Positions 16,903 through 21,812 of a stretch of 24,378 nt of DNA are shown here, piece after piece. The notes beneath the pieces are model-generated. The model was not told where the DNA came from. It saw nothing but the letters and a program-made list of their open reading frames with translations, and did not search any database. The stretch is from JBHHYU01 sp046757725 (lineage in GTDB: Bacteria; Desulfobacterota; Binatia; UBA9968). A program made the translations under genes and the position numbers. The number at the start of each line of letters is the position of its first letter. Within the stretch, counting starts at the first letter, position 1. The stretch spans positions 1 to 24,378 of the forward strand of contig JBHHYU010000038.1 of assembly GCA_046757725.1 (NCBI GenBank), read 5' to 3'.

Positions 16903-17223
16903 ATGAAGATGATATGGGCTGTGGTCCGGTCTGATAAAGTGGAACTGATCGCGCGTCAGCTCAAGCGTATCGGCGTCAACGGATGTACTGTATACCCTGT
17001 GCGAGGTTATGGCGAGCAATGGAAGCTCTACGAGCCGTTGATGCATGGAGGACATCATAAGCTTGAGGCGATTGTGAAAGAGAAGGAGGTAAAAGAGGCA
17101 GTTAGAGAGATAACCGAAAATGGTTCCACCGGGCGAGAGGGAGACGGAATTCTATCGGTATTGGATCTTGGGTCGGTAGTCAAAATTCGCTCAAGAGAAC
17201 AGGTAGAGAACACATTAGAATAA
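16903..17223 (+). CDS. PII-like signalling protein of the metal-efflux-linked PII-NG group
   Basis: This is a 106-residue PII-superfamily protein. The start MKMIWAVVRSDKVELIARQL and the C-terminal signature STGREGDGILSVLDLGSVVKIRS (PII motif TGxxGDGxI followed by VxIR) are clear. The T-loop (about 36-53) reads GYGEQWKLYEPLMHGGHHKL; it is His-rich and does not match the uridylylated Tyr51 context of GlnB/GlnK. These traits fit the PII-NG group, reported to sit beside RND cation-efflux genes. It starts 14 bases after czcA behind a strong AAAGGAGG site, so it is in the same operon. A role in sensing metal or nucleotides and tuning the pump is inference. It is not likely to be a nitrogen regulator. 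Confidence 0.85.
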   Translation: MKMIWAVVRSDKVELIARQLKRIGVNGCTVYPVRGYGEQWKLYEPLMHGGHHKLEAIVKEKEVKEAVREITENGSTGREGDGILSVLDLGSVVKIRSREQVENTLE

Positions 17224-17283
17224 GCCGCCTAAGATTTTCACTCTTAAGTTAAGTAAATAGTTAAAACAAAGGAGGAAGAAAAA

Positions 17284-17682
17284 ATGGGGAAAAAGATAAT
17301 CATTATCGCATCTGTCCTGGTAGTGTTTGGGGTTGGGGATCTCTTTGCTGCCGGGGTGACCTTGGGACCCAATCTCAAGATCCCGCCGTATTACAAGGCT
17401 GGTAAACATTGCAGGGCGGGTAGGGGTTATAACTTCAAGGCGAAGGCGCCGAACTATTCCTCGTCCCTGCCACAGATGAACCTGAGGGTATTCAATGGGG
17501 AAGTCATTGGATTCCTTTTAGAGGTTGATGCGAAAGAGGGCTGGAAACCCTGGTATGATCAGCCGGAGGGGAAACCCAAGTCCCATAGAGGAGGAACACC
17601 TCATTACACCCAGTTGATTTTAATTAAACCCGGGCCGACCTCGGCGGAGTGCAAGGCTTCCAAGGGGCCGTATGGAAGGTAG
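17284..17682 (+). CDS. Secreted protein of unknown function
   Basis: This 132-residue protein opens with a clear signal peptide: basic start, IIIIASVLVVFGVG core, and probable cleavage near FAA (22-23). The mature chain of about 110 residues is basic and Gly/Pro/Tyr-rich, with two cysteines (43 and 123) that could form a disulfide. A patterned stretch, LRVFNGEVIGFLLEVD then WKPWYDQPEG and GGTPHYTQLILI, suggests a compact beta fold. It may be a small periplasmic sensor or binding protein. I recognise no family. AAAGGAGG precedes the ATG, and it follows the PII-NG gene by 60 bases, probably within the efflux operon. Confidence 0.7.
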   Translation: MGKKIIIIASVLVVFGVGDLFAAGVTLGPNLKIPPYYKAGKHCRAGRGYNFKAKAPNYSSSLPQMNLRVFNGEVIGFLLEVDAKEGWKPWYDQPEGKPKSHRGGTPHYTQLILIKPGPTSAECKASKGPYGR

Positions 17683-17823
17683 AGGTCGCCTGCAAGGTTG
17701 AAAAATAGAGAGTTGATTTATACGAAAGGCCATGGAGCCATGGGTACGCAAAGGCCAACAAGGCAGGTTGACGGTGAAAGGGCATGATGGGACCCCGCAT
17801 ATCAGGGATCTAGAACCGTTTTG

Positions 17824-17841
17824 ACGCCCCAAAAAGGGCGT
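17824..17841 (+). terminator. Hairpin downstream of the efflux operon; weak terminator candidate
   Basis: ACGCCC and GGGCGT form a perfect 6-base stem around the loop CAAAAA. The sequence after it (TTGCGTT) has only a broken T-run, so factor-independent termination would be weak. Confidence 0.3.
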
Positions 17842-17944
17842 TGCGTTCAAAGTGAAGCCGATTATAAAACGTTGACCGGTTCGGATCGATCAATTGTAAC
17901 CCTGAAGGTAGCGAGTCATTGGACACATATTTGCTTTCCCCTCG

Positions 17945-17974
17945 TTGACATGAATGGTTGCTTATACCTAAAAT
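17945..17974 (+). promoter_or_regulatory. Promoter of the first YHS gene
   Basis: TTGACA at 17945-17950 and TAAAAT at 17969-17974 are 18 bases apart, 41 bases before ATG 18016. Confidence 0.55.
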
Positions 17975-18015
17975 GAGTCATCGTATCTGACGAAAGAAAA
18001 AAGGGGGTAGAGACG

Positions 18016-18162
18016 ATGGAGAAAGATCCCGTTTGCGGCATGGACGTGGATGAGAAGAAGGCTGTTGCAGTTTTTAACTATAAAGACCGGACCTATTACT
18101 TCTGCGCAGAGGCATGCAAGCGTGCCTTTGAGAAGGACCCTGAGAAGTATTCCGACACCTAA
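18016..18162 (+). CDS. Stand-alone YHS-domain protein (copy 1)
   Basis: This 48-residue protein starts MEKDPVCGMDVDEKKAVAVF, continues with TYYFCAEACKRAF and ends EKDPEKYSDT. That is a complete YHS domain, with Cys7 in DPVCGM and Cys30/Cys34 in FCxxxC as likely metal ligands. Similar domains occur at the N-terminus of heavy-metal ATPases and as separate proteins in metal-resistance clusters. AGGGGGTAG lies upstream of the ATG, and its own promoter is at 17945-17974. It is a paralogue of the gene at 19503; the two share most of the domain but differ in the tail. A copper or zinc carrier or sensor role is inferred from context. Confidence 0.85.
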   Translation: MEKDPVCGMDVDEKKAVAVFNYKDRTYYFCAEACKRAFEKDPEKYSDT

Positions 18163-18182
18163 GAATTTTTTTTGGGGAGGGC

Positions 18183-18211
18183 TTGACAAGGACGCTCAAA
18201 CAGTTTATATA
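18183..18211 (+). promoter_or_regulatory. Strong sigma70-type promoter of the marR gene
   Basis: TTGACA at 18183-18188 and TATATA at 18206-18211 are 17 bases apart, close to consensus. The motif ATAGTTCGG at 18216-18224 lies at the expected transcription start and recurs before the Rieske gene, so it may be an operator. Confidence 0.65.
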
Positions 18212-18248
18212 AAGAATAGTTCGGTTCTCAAAGTATTTGGACAAAACC

Positions 18249-18692
18249 ATGCCCAAACGAAGCCCGAGTGAGAAGCTTAAATTGCTCGATCGATATATTC
18301 ACGCATTGGTTCGGCGTTTTTACTTGAGGCCGACACTCAACGGGACCGCTGCAGAGCTGAGCGGTACCGACCTCTATGCTTGTAACATCCTGGGAAGGAA
18401 GGGAAGATGCACGATGACGGAGCTTGCCAAGGAGTGCGGCGTGGTGCTGAGCAGTATGACGGGGGTGATAGACCGTTTGGTTGCTAAGGGTCATGTGAAG
18501 CGCATACGTGATGAAGACGAGGACCGGCGAAAGGTTTTCGTTGAGCTGGACAAGAAGGGTGAAAAGGCCTATCAGGAGCTCCTGGAAGCAGAGATGGAGA
18601 CGATCATTACGATGATGGACTCCCTCAATCTTGGGGAACAGGATACCTTGCTGAGGGTGTTGGGGAAGGCTACCGGTTCCGTATCGAAATGA
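18249..18692 (+). CDS. MarR-family transcriptional regulator
   Basis: This winged-helix protein has 147 residues from ATG 18249; an in-frame TTG at 18237 would add four. The order is an N-terminal dimerisation helix (LLDRYIHALVRRFY), a DNA-binding core (GRCTMTELAKECGVVLSSMT, then GVIDRLVAKGHVKRIRDEDE), the wing DDRRKVFVELDKKG-type sequence (DEDRRKVFVELDKKGEKAY) and a C-terminal helix pair. MarR proteins are usually repressors that release DNA on binding a ligand or on Cys oxidation. It has only one or two Cys (one in the core, KECGV). It lies between a YHS gene and a Rieske gene, sharing their strand, and may control the copper/redox cluster. Confidence 0.88.
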   Translation: MPKRSPSEKLKLLDRYIHALVRRFYLRPTLNGTAAELSGTDLYACNILGRKGRCTMTELAKECGVVLSSMTGVIDRLVAKGHVKRIRDEDEDRRKVFVELDKKGEKAYQELLEAEMETIITMMDSLNLGEQDTLLRVLGKATGSVSK

Positions 18693-18765
18693 TTTTTTTT
18701 GCTCAGATAGTTCGGAATATGAATAGTTTAGGAATAGAACCAAATGGGAACAAAGAGGCTTAACT

Positions 18766-19302
18766 ATGAGCGCCCAGGTTAAGGAAAACAGAAGGGAAAA
18801 GAGAAAAAAGGGCATCTGGTCCAGAAGGGATTTTTTCTCACGACTGGGCTGGGGGAGTTTTGGATTTTTCGGTCTTGCTACTCTTCTTGGGTTTGTACGA
18901 TCGGCATTCCCGAGGGTTCTCTTCCGACCAGCCACAAGGTTCAAGGCAGGAGATCCCAAGGATTTTGTCCTCGGAGAAGTAAATGAAAAGTTCAAACAAT
19001 CCCAAAGGGTCTGGATCGTAAGGGAGGAGACCGGCTTTTATGCCCTATTTGCCAAGTGTACCCATCTTGGGTGTACCCCCAACTGGCTGTCGGCGGAGAA
19101 CAAGTTCAAGTGTCCTTGCCATGGCAGTGGTTTTTATAAGGACGGAACTAATTTTGAGGGTCCGGCGCCCAGGCCGCTCGACAGATTTCTGATCGCGTTT
19201 GCGGAAGATGGTCAGCTCGTGGTGGAAAAGGAAAAACTGTATCACATGAATGCCGGCTTGGATCCGGATGAACAGCATCCGGAGAGCATATTGAAGGTGT
19301 AA
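18766..19302 (+). CDS. Membrane-anchored Rieske [2Fe-2S] protein (copy 1)
   Basis: This 178-residue protein resembles the Rieske subunit of quinol-cytochrome c reductases. A basic N-terminus with SRRDFFSRLG (19-28), a Tat-like twin-Arg, precedes one hydrophobic anchor (about 30-50). The Rieske fold carries CTHLGC (98-103) and CPCHGSGF (116-123). Ligands are Cys98, His100, Cys116 and His119, and Cys103 with Cys118 supply the usual disulfide, so a high-potential cluster is expected. GPAPRPL follows as in bc-type Rieske proteins. No cytochrome b gene is adjacent, unlike standard bc complexes. It lies after marR and 14 bases before a tiny Cys/His membrane peptide. The electron partner is unknown. 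Confidence 0.9.
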   Translation: MSAQVKENRREKRKKGIWSRRDFFSRLGWGSFGFFGLATLLGFVRSAFPRVLFRPATRFKAGDPKDFVLGEVNEKFKQSQRVWIVREETGFYALFAKCTHLGCTPNWLSAENKFKCPCHGSGFYKDGTNFEGPAPRPLDRFLIAFAEDGQLVVEKEKLYHMNAGLDPDEQHPESILKV

Positions 19303-19316
19303 TAGGGGGGACAAAG

Positions 19317-19496
19317 ATGGCTGAATTTCTACAGAATAATTGGTTTTGGATTCTCCTAGTTCTCGTTTTCGTTGGCATGCACAGCTTTGGTGGGGGCTGT
19401 TGTGGCATGGGTCATCGCCGGGAAAAGGGTGGGAATAAGAAGAACCCGGAGAAAGCCGAAAATCGGGTTTTGCAGGACAGCAGAGAAAGGAGGTGA
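19317..19496 (+). CDS. Small membrane protein with a Cys/His-rich loop
   Basis: This 59-residue protein begins MAEFLQNNWFWILLVLVFVG, a single membrane helix with N-terminal aromatic residues. Then comes MHSFGGGCCGMGH, a cluster of Met, His and vicinal Cys well suited to binding copper or another soft metal. The rest is a charged Lys/Arg/Glu tail. Such peptides recur in metal-resistance clusters beside YHS genes, in my recollection. GGGGGG precedes the ATG and its stop lies six bases before the next ATG; the tail encodes that gene's AGGAGG ribosome site, so the two are coupled. No named family is assigned. Confidence 0.75.
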   Translation: MAEFLQNNWFWILLVLVFVGMHSFGGGCCGMGHRREKGGNKKNPEKAENRVLQDSRERR

Positions 19497-19502
19497 GACG
19501 CT

Positions 19503-19667
19503 ATGGCTAAAGATCCGGTCTGTGGCATGGAAGTGGACGAGAACAAGACAGAAACCACTTCTACCTATCGGGAGAAAACCTATTATTTCTGCGCCAAGGG
19601 CTGCAAGGTTGCCTTTGATAAGGAACCGGAAAAGTACCTGGGTGGCGAAGTGGGTCACTCTCATTAA
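19503..19667 (+). CDS. Stand-alone YHS-domain protein (copy 2)
   Basis: This 54-residue protein starts MAKDPVCGMEVDENK, continues TYYFCAKGCKVAFDKEPEKY and ends with GGEVGHSH. The YHS metal-site cysteines 7, 30 and 34 match copy 1 at 18016. The added His tail (HSH) could provide another metal ligand. It is preceded by AGGAGG and lies directly after the Cys/His membrane peptide, as part of the Rieske transcript. The cluster therefore makes two near-identical carriers, perhaps from different promoters. Confidence 0.87.
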   Translation: MAKDPVCGMEVDENKTETTSTYREKTYYFCAKGCKVAFDKEPEKYLGGEVGHSH

Positions 19668-19714
19668 GAAGGGTATAGCGTGAGACGCAAGAAAGGTACG
19701 CGCATAACTGGTTT

Positions 19715-19823
19715 CCGGCTGGCTTCCAATCCAGCCGGTATTTCGGGGGCATGCCGGAAGCCCGGCAATTCGCCGGGATTCCAGACGGGCACTGTGCCCC
19801 GGCCGAGGTGGGCCGAAGGCCCA
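19715..19823. repeat. Cluster of four GC-rich hairpins
   Basis: Four perfect or near-perfect inverted repeats occur in 109 bases: CCGGCTGG/CCAGCCGG (19715-19738), CCCGGC/GCCGGG (19761-19777), GGGCAC/GTGCCC with a one-base centre (19787-19799) and TGGGCC/GGCCCA (19809-19823). None is followed by a T-run. The stretch is more GC-rich than its surroundings and resembles a REP/BIME-like palindromic unit. It lies between YHS copy 2 and the SPW gene. Confidence 0.75.
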
Positions 19824-19849
19824 TGTAGGCAGAATGGAGGTGATCAATC

Positions 19850-20224
19850 GTGAAAGGTCTCAGTTGGACGAACCTCGTTCTTGGCCTCTGGCTGGCACTG
19901 GCGCCGTTTGCACTGACGTATAGCGGAACCACCGCGGCGGTTTGGGAGGACGTGATCGTCGGCCTCCTGATTGCGGCGTTGGCGCTGTGGCGTGCGTTGG
20001 GAGAGGAGACCGAAGGGATGGCGGCGGTAAGCTGGACGGTTGCCGCACTGGGGGTCTGGGCCATCATCGCGCCGTTCGCATTAGGCTACAGCGGGATTAC
20101 TGCTGCCGTGTGGAACGACGTGATCGTCGGCCTGGTGGTAGCCGGGATTGCCACCTTTCGGGCCGTGGAGAAACCCCACGGGGGAGCCGTCCGAATGAAG
20201 GAGCAACATCATGGTGCTCATTGA
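19850..20224 (+). CDS. SPW-repeat membrane protein
   Basis: This 124-residue protein has two tandem copies of a two-helix membrane unit: residues 6-48 (WTNLVLGLWLALAPFALTYS...AVWEDVIVGLL) and 61-103 (WTVAALGVWAIIAPFALGYS...AVWNDVIVGLV). That is the SPW-repeat layout, four membrane helices in all, with SPW itself read as APF in both copies. The duplication is visible in DNA: 17 bases at 19949-19965 recur at 20117-20133. The C-terminus is His-rich (KPHGG...HHGAH). GTG 19850 is chosen because GGAGGTGA precedes it. The family function is unknown; it recurs in metal and stress clusters. Confidence 0.75.
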   Translation: MKGLSWTNLVLGLWLALAPFALTYSGTTAAVWEDVIVGLLIAALALWRALGEETEGMAAVSWTVAALGVWAIIAPFALGYSGITAAVWNDVIVGLVVAGIATFRAVEKPHGGAVRMKEQHHGAH

Positions 20225-20248
20225 GAACGTTGTACCTGGGGAGACCGA

Positions 20249-20300
20249 GTGGAGGGGAAGCCGGTGCCGCTTCTCGACCCTCCACCCGGTTTTGTGGAGG
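20249..20300 (+). promoter_or_regulatory. Mutually exclusive hairpins before the DUF5676 gene
   Basis: GTGGAGGG (20249-20256) pairs with CCCTCCAC (20278-20285), extended by GAAGC (20257-20261) with GCTTC (20269-20273), giving a 13-base stem with a 4-base bulge. The same CCTCCAC also pairs perfectly with GTGGAGG (20294-20300) across an 8-base loop. Only one structure can form at a time. This suggests an attenuator or RNA switch, though no T-run follows. Confidence 0.45.
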
Positions 20301-20358
20301 CCCGAAGGTAAGGAAATGGCACGGCAAGCAGCGTGGGAAATTCCAAAGGAGGTAAAAA

Positions 20359-20616
20359 ATGAAAACACTGCAATTTAGCCAGGTAGCCCTGAGCTTGAGC
20401 GTTTTTGGAGGGATCACCTTCACCTTATGTATCCTCTGGGATCTGGCCTTTCCCACATTGGCTATGACGCGATTGTGGGAGATATTGTTGCCGGGGTTCA
20501 AAGGGATTAGTTGGGACTCTTACTTTCTCGGCCTGGCAGAGGTCATTCTGTATGGAGTCTACACAGCCGTAGTGTTTGTTCCTACGTTTAATTTGTTTAG
20601 GGCTAGAACCACTTAA
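20359..20616 (+). CDS. DUF5676-like small membrane protein
   Basis: This 85-residue protein has two predicted membrane helices: SQVALSLSVFGGITFTLCIL near the N-terminus and LAEVILYGVYTAVVFVPTFN near the C-terminus. Between them LLPGFKGISWDS, with the W-D-S context, resembles the loop of DUF5676 proteins, which recur in heavy-metal clusters with SPW and YHS genes. AAAGGAGG precedes the ATG. The assignment rests on pattern only. No role is known; a supporting part in the copper/redox cluster is inferred from position. Confidence 0.65.
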   Translation: MKTLQFSQVALSLSVFGGITFTLCILWDLAFPTLAMTRLWEILLPGFKGISWDSYFLGLAEVILYGVYTAVVFVPTFNLFRARTT

Positions 20617-20686
20617 GGGGAGCTGTGGAGAATACCCCTACTATTATTAAGCGGGCTTAGCAGATTTTGTAGAAGGAGGTTGGGTG

Positions 20687-21040
20687 ATGAATGAAAATGA
20701 AAGACTGGTGACTTTCACAGATAAGGCCGCGTCCAGGCTGCGTGAGATCATGGCGAGTGAGAACAAACAGACAGCCAGTGTAAGGATAGATGTGATGCGA
20801 ACTCACTGTATGGGTGGCAGAGGGTATGAAAACAGGCTTTCATGGGAAGATGCTCCTAAAAAGGATGATGAAATCTCCGAGCATCACGGAATCACGGTGT
20901 GTATCAATCAAGCCAGCGTAAGATACTTGAAAGGCTCACAACTGGATTACGTTGATGCACTCGAAAAGGCCGGCTTCACGGTCAGCAATCCGAATGTCGT
21001 AGCAAAATGCCCATGCGGACATCACGACATATTCGAATGA
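20687..21040 (+). CDS. A-type Fe-S carrier (IscA/ErpA/HesB family)
   Basis: This protein has 117 residues from ATG 20687, preferred to the adjacent GTG 20684 because of the AAGGAGG site at 20673-20679. A-type carriers hold and pass on Fe-S clusters. The family cysteines are present: one in HCMGGRGYENRL and two in the C-terminal CPCG (AKCPCGHH). The opening VTFTDKAASRLREIM and the segment VRIDVMRTHCMGG follow the family pattern; the usual tail GCGxSF is GHHDIFE here. It sits between DUF5676 and the second Rieske gene, whose [2Fe-2S] cluster could be a client. That link is inference from position. Confidence 0.85.
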   Translation: MNENERLVTFTDKAASRLREIMASENKQTASVRIDVMRTHCMGGRGYENRLSWEDAPKKDDEISEHHGITVCINQASVRYLKGSQLDYVDALEKAGFTVSNPNVVAKCPCGHHDIFE

Positions 21041-21094
21041 GACCCATAGGAAGTCGTGGAAAGACAGAGAGAGCAGGTAGGATGGTAAGTCGTT

Positions 21095-21583
21095 ATGGGG
21101 GACAACGATCAAAAGGGAACTGTAGTGAGAATGGAGAAGTTATCACGGCAAGAGTTTCTCACCCGGCTGGCCTGGAGCAGTGTGGGATTTCCGGTAGCCC
21201 TCATGGGCTTAGCTTCAACCCGGTTTCTCCATCCGAACATCACCTTTGGCCCACCGAGCGTGTTCAAATTCGGAAAACCGGAGGACTTTCCCACCGGGAG
21301 CCAGAAATTTTTCCCCGACCACCGGCTGTTCGTTGTATCGAAGGCTGAAGGGATTATGGCGATGTCGGCGATATGTACCCATCTTGGCTGTACCGTAGGC
21401 AAGCGAGAATGGGGTTACCAGTGCCCATGCCACGGCAGCCAATTCGATTCCAGTGGTCGGGTGTTGCGTGGGCCGGCCCCAAGGCCTTTGCCGTGGTTTA
21501 AGATGTTTCAAGGTCCCGACAACCTGCTGGTCACGGACACAACCCGTGTGGTTCGTAGAGGAACTTTCTTCAAGCCGGCTTAG
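21095..21583 (+). CDS. Membrane-anchored Rieske [2Fe-2S] protein (copy 2)
   Basis: This 162-residue protein carries CTHLGC (94-99) and CPCHGSQFDSSGRVLRGPAP (110-129). Cys94, His96, Cys110 and His113 are the cluster ligands and Cys99/Cys112 the disulfide. One hydrophobic segment (about 25-40) after SRQEFLTRLAWSS serves as anchor or uncleaved Tat signal; only one Arg stands at the twin-Arg position. Copy 1 and copy 2 share the core but differ in the N-terminus and tail, so this is not a recent duplication. Again no cytochrome b is adjacent. An ATG at 21131 is a possible alternative start. It ends 229 bases before copA. Confidence 0.9.
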   Translation: MGDNDQKGTVVRMEKLSRQEFLTRLAWSSVGFPVALMGLASTRFLHPNITFGPPSVFKFGKPEDFPTGSQKFFPDHRLFVVSKAEGIMAMSAICTHLGCTVGKREWGYQCPCHGSQFDSSGRVLRGPAPRPLPWFKMFQGPDNLLVTDTTRVVRRGTFFKPA

Positions 21584-21666
21584 AAAAGGATGGAAAGGAT
21601 GGACGGGACCTATGGTTCAGGTAAGGTGGAGGGCTGTGTCAGAGTAGGGGCGCAAAGCGAGATCAT

Positions 21667-21716
21667 GAGAGAATCTTCTCGAACTTGAGAAGAGAGGATG
21701 ACATCTCTCTCAGTTT
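21667..21716 (+). terminator. Overlapping hairpins between Rieske 2 and copA
   Basis: CTTCTC/GAGAAG (21675-21692) and AGAGAGGAT/ATCTCTCT with one bulged base (21691-21710) are alternative stems. The second is followed by CAGTTTT, so it could stop transcription of the Rieske unit. A GAGAGAATCT motif in the first (21667-21676) recurs at 21738-21747. Confidence 0.35.
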
Positions 21717-21763
21717 TCGGAAAGCGGGTCTAAAAGAGAGAGAATCTAATAGCTCGATGACTG

Positions 21764-21776
21764 GCATAAGTTATGC
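21764..21776. promoter_or_regulatory. Palindrome upstream of copA; possible operator
   Basis: GCATAA-G-TTATGC is a perfect 13-base dyad with one central base, 37 bases before the copA start. It would suit a dimeric regulator. No clean promoter boxes were recognised around it. Confidence 0.35.
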
Positions 21777-21812
21777 GTTGTTATTGAACAAGGCTTTAAC
21801 GGAAAGGAGACA

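Larger units (their letters stand above)
17683..18015 (+). other. Intergenic stretch between efflux operon and YHS gene
   Basis: No open frame here resembles a gene. It contains a doubled palindrome CCATGG-AG-CCATGG (17730-17743), a perfect 6-base hairpin at 17824-17841 and a promoter at 17945-17974. The efflux operon probably ends here. Confidence 0.6.

Noticed and set aside
18166..18173. T8 run after YHS copy 1 as an intrinsic terminator
   Set aside because: No GC-rich stem precedes it; the same holds for the T8 after marR, where only a 4-base stem can be drawn.
19715..19823. CRISPR array or classical intrinsic terminator
   Set aside because: The hairpins differ from one another in sequence, spacers are irregular and no T-run follows any stem.
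20211..20378. A 55-codon frame with a fair ribosome site, overlapping the ends of the SPW and DUF5676 genes
   Set aside because: Composition is Arg/Glu/Trp-rich and unlike a folded protein, it crosses a strong RNA hairpin and contains the next gene's ribosome site. It could be a leader peptide but is not supported as a gene.
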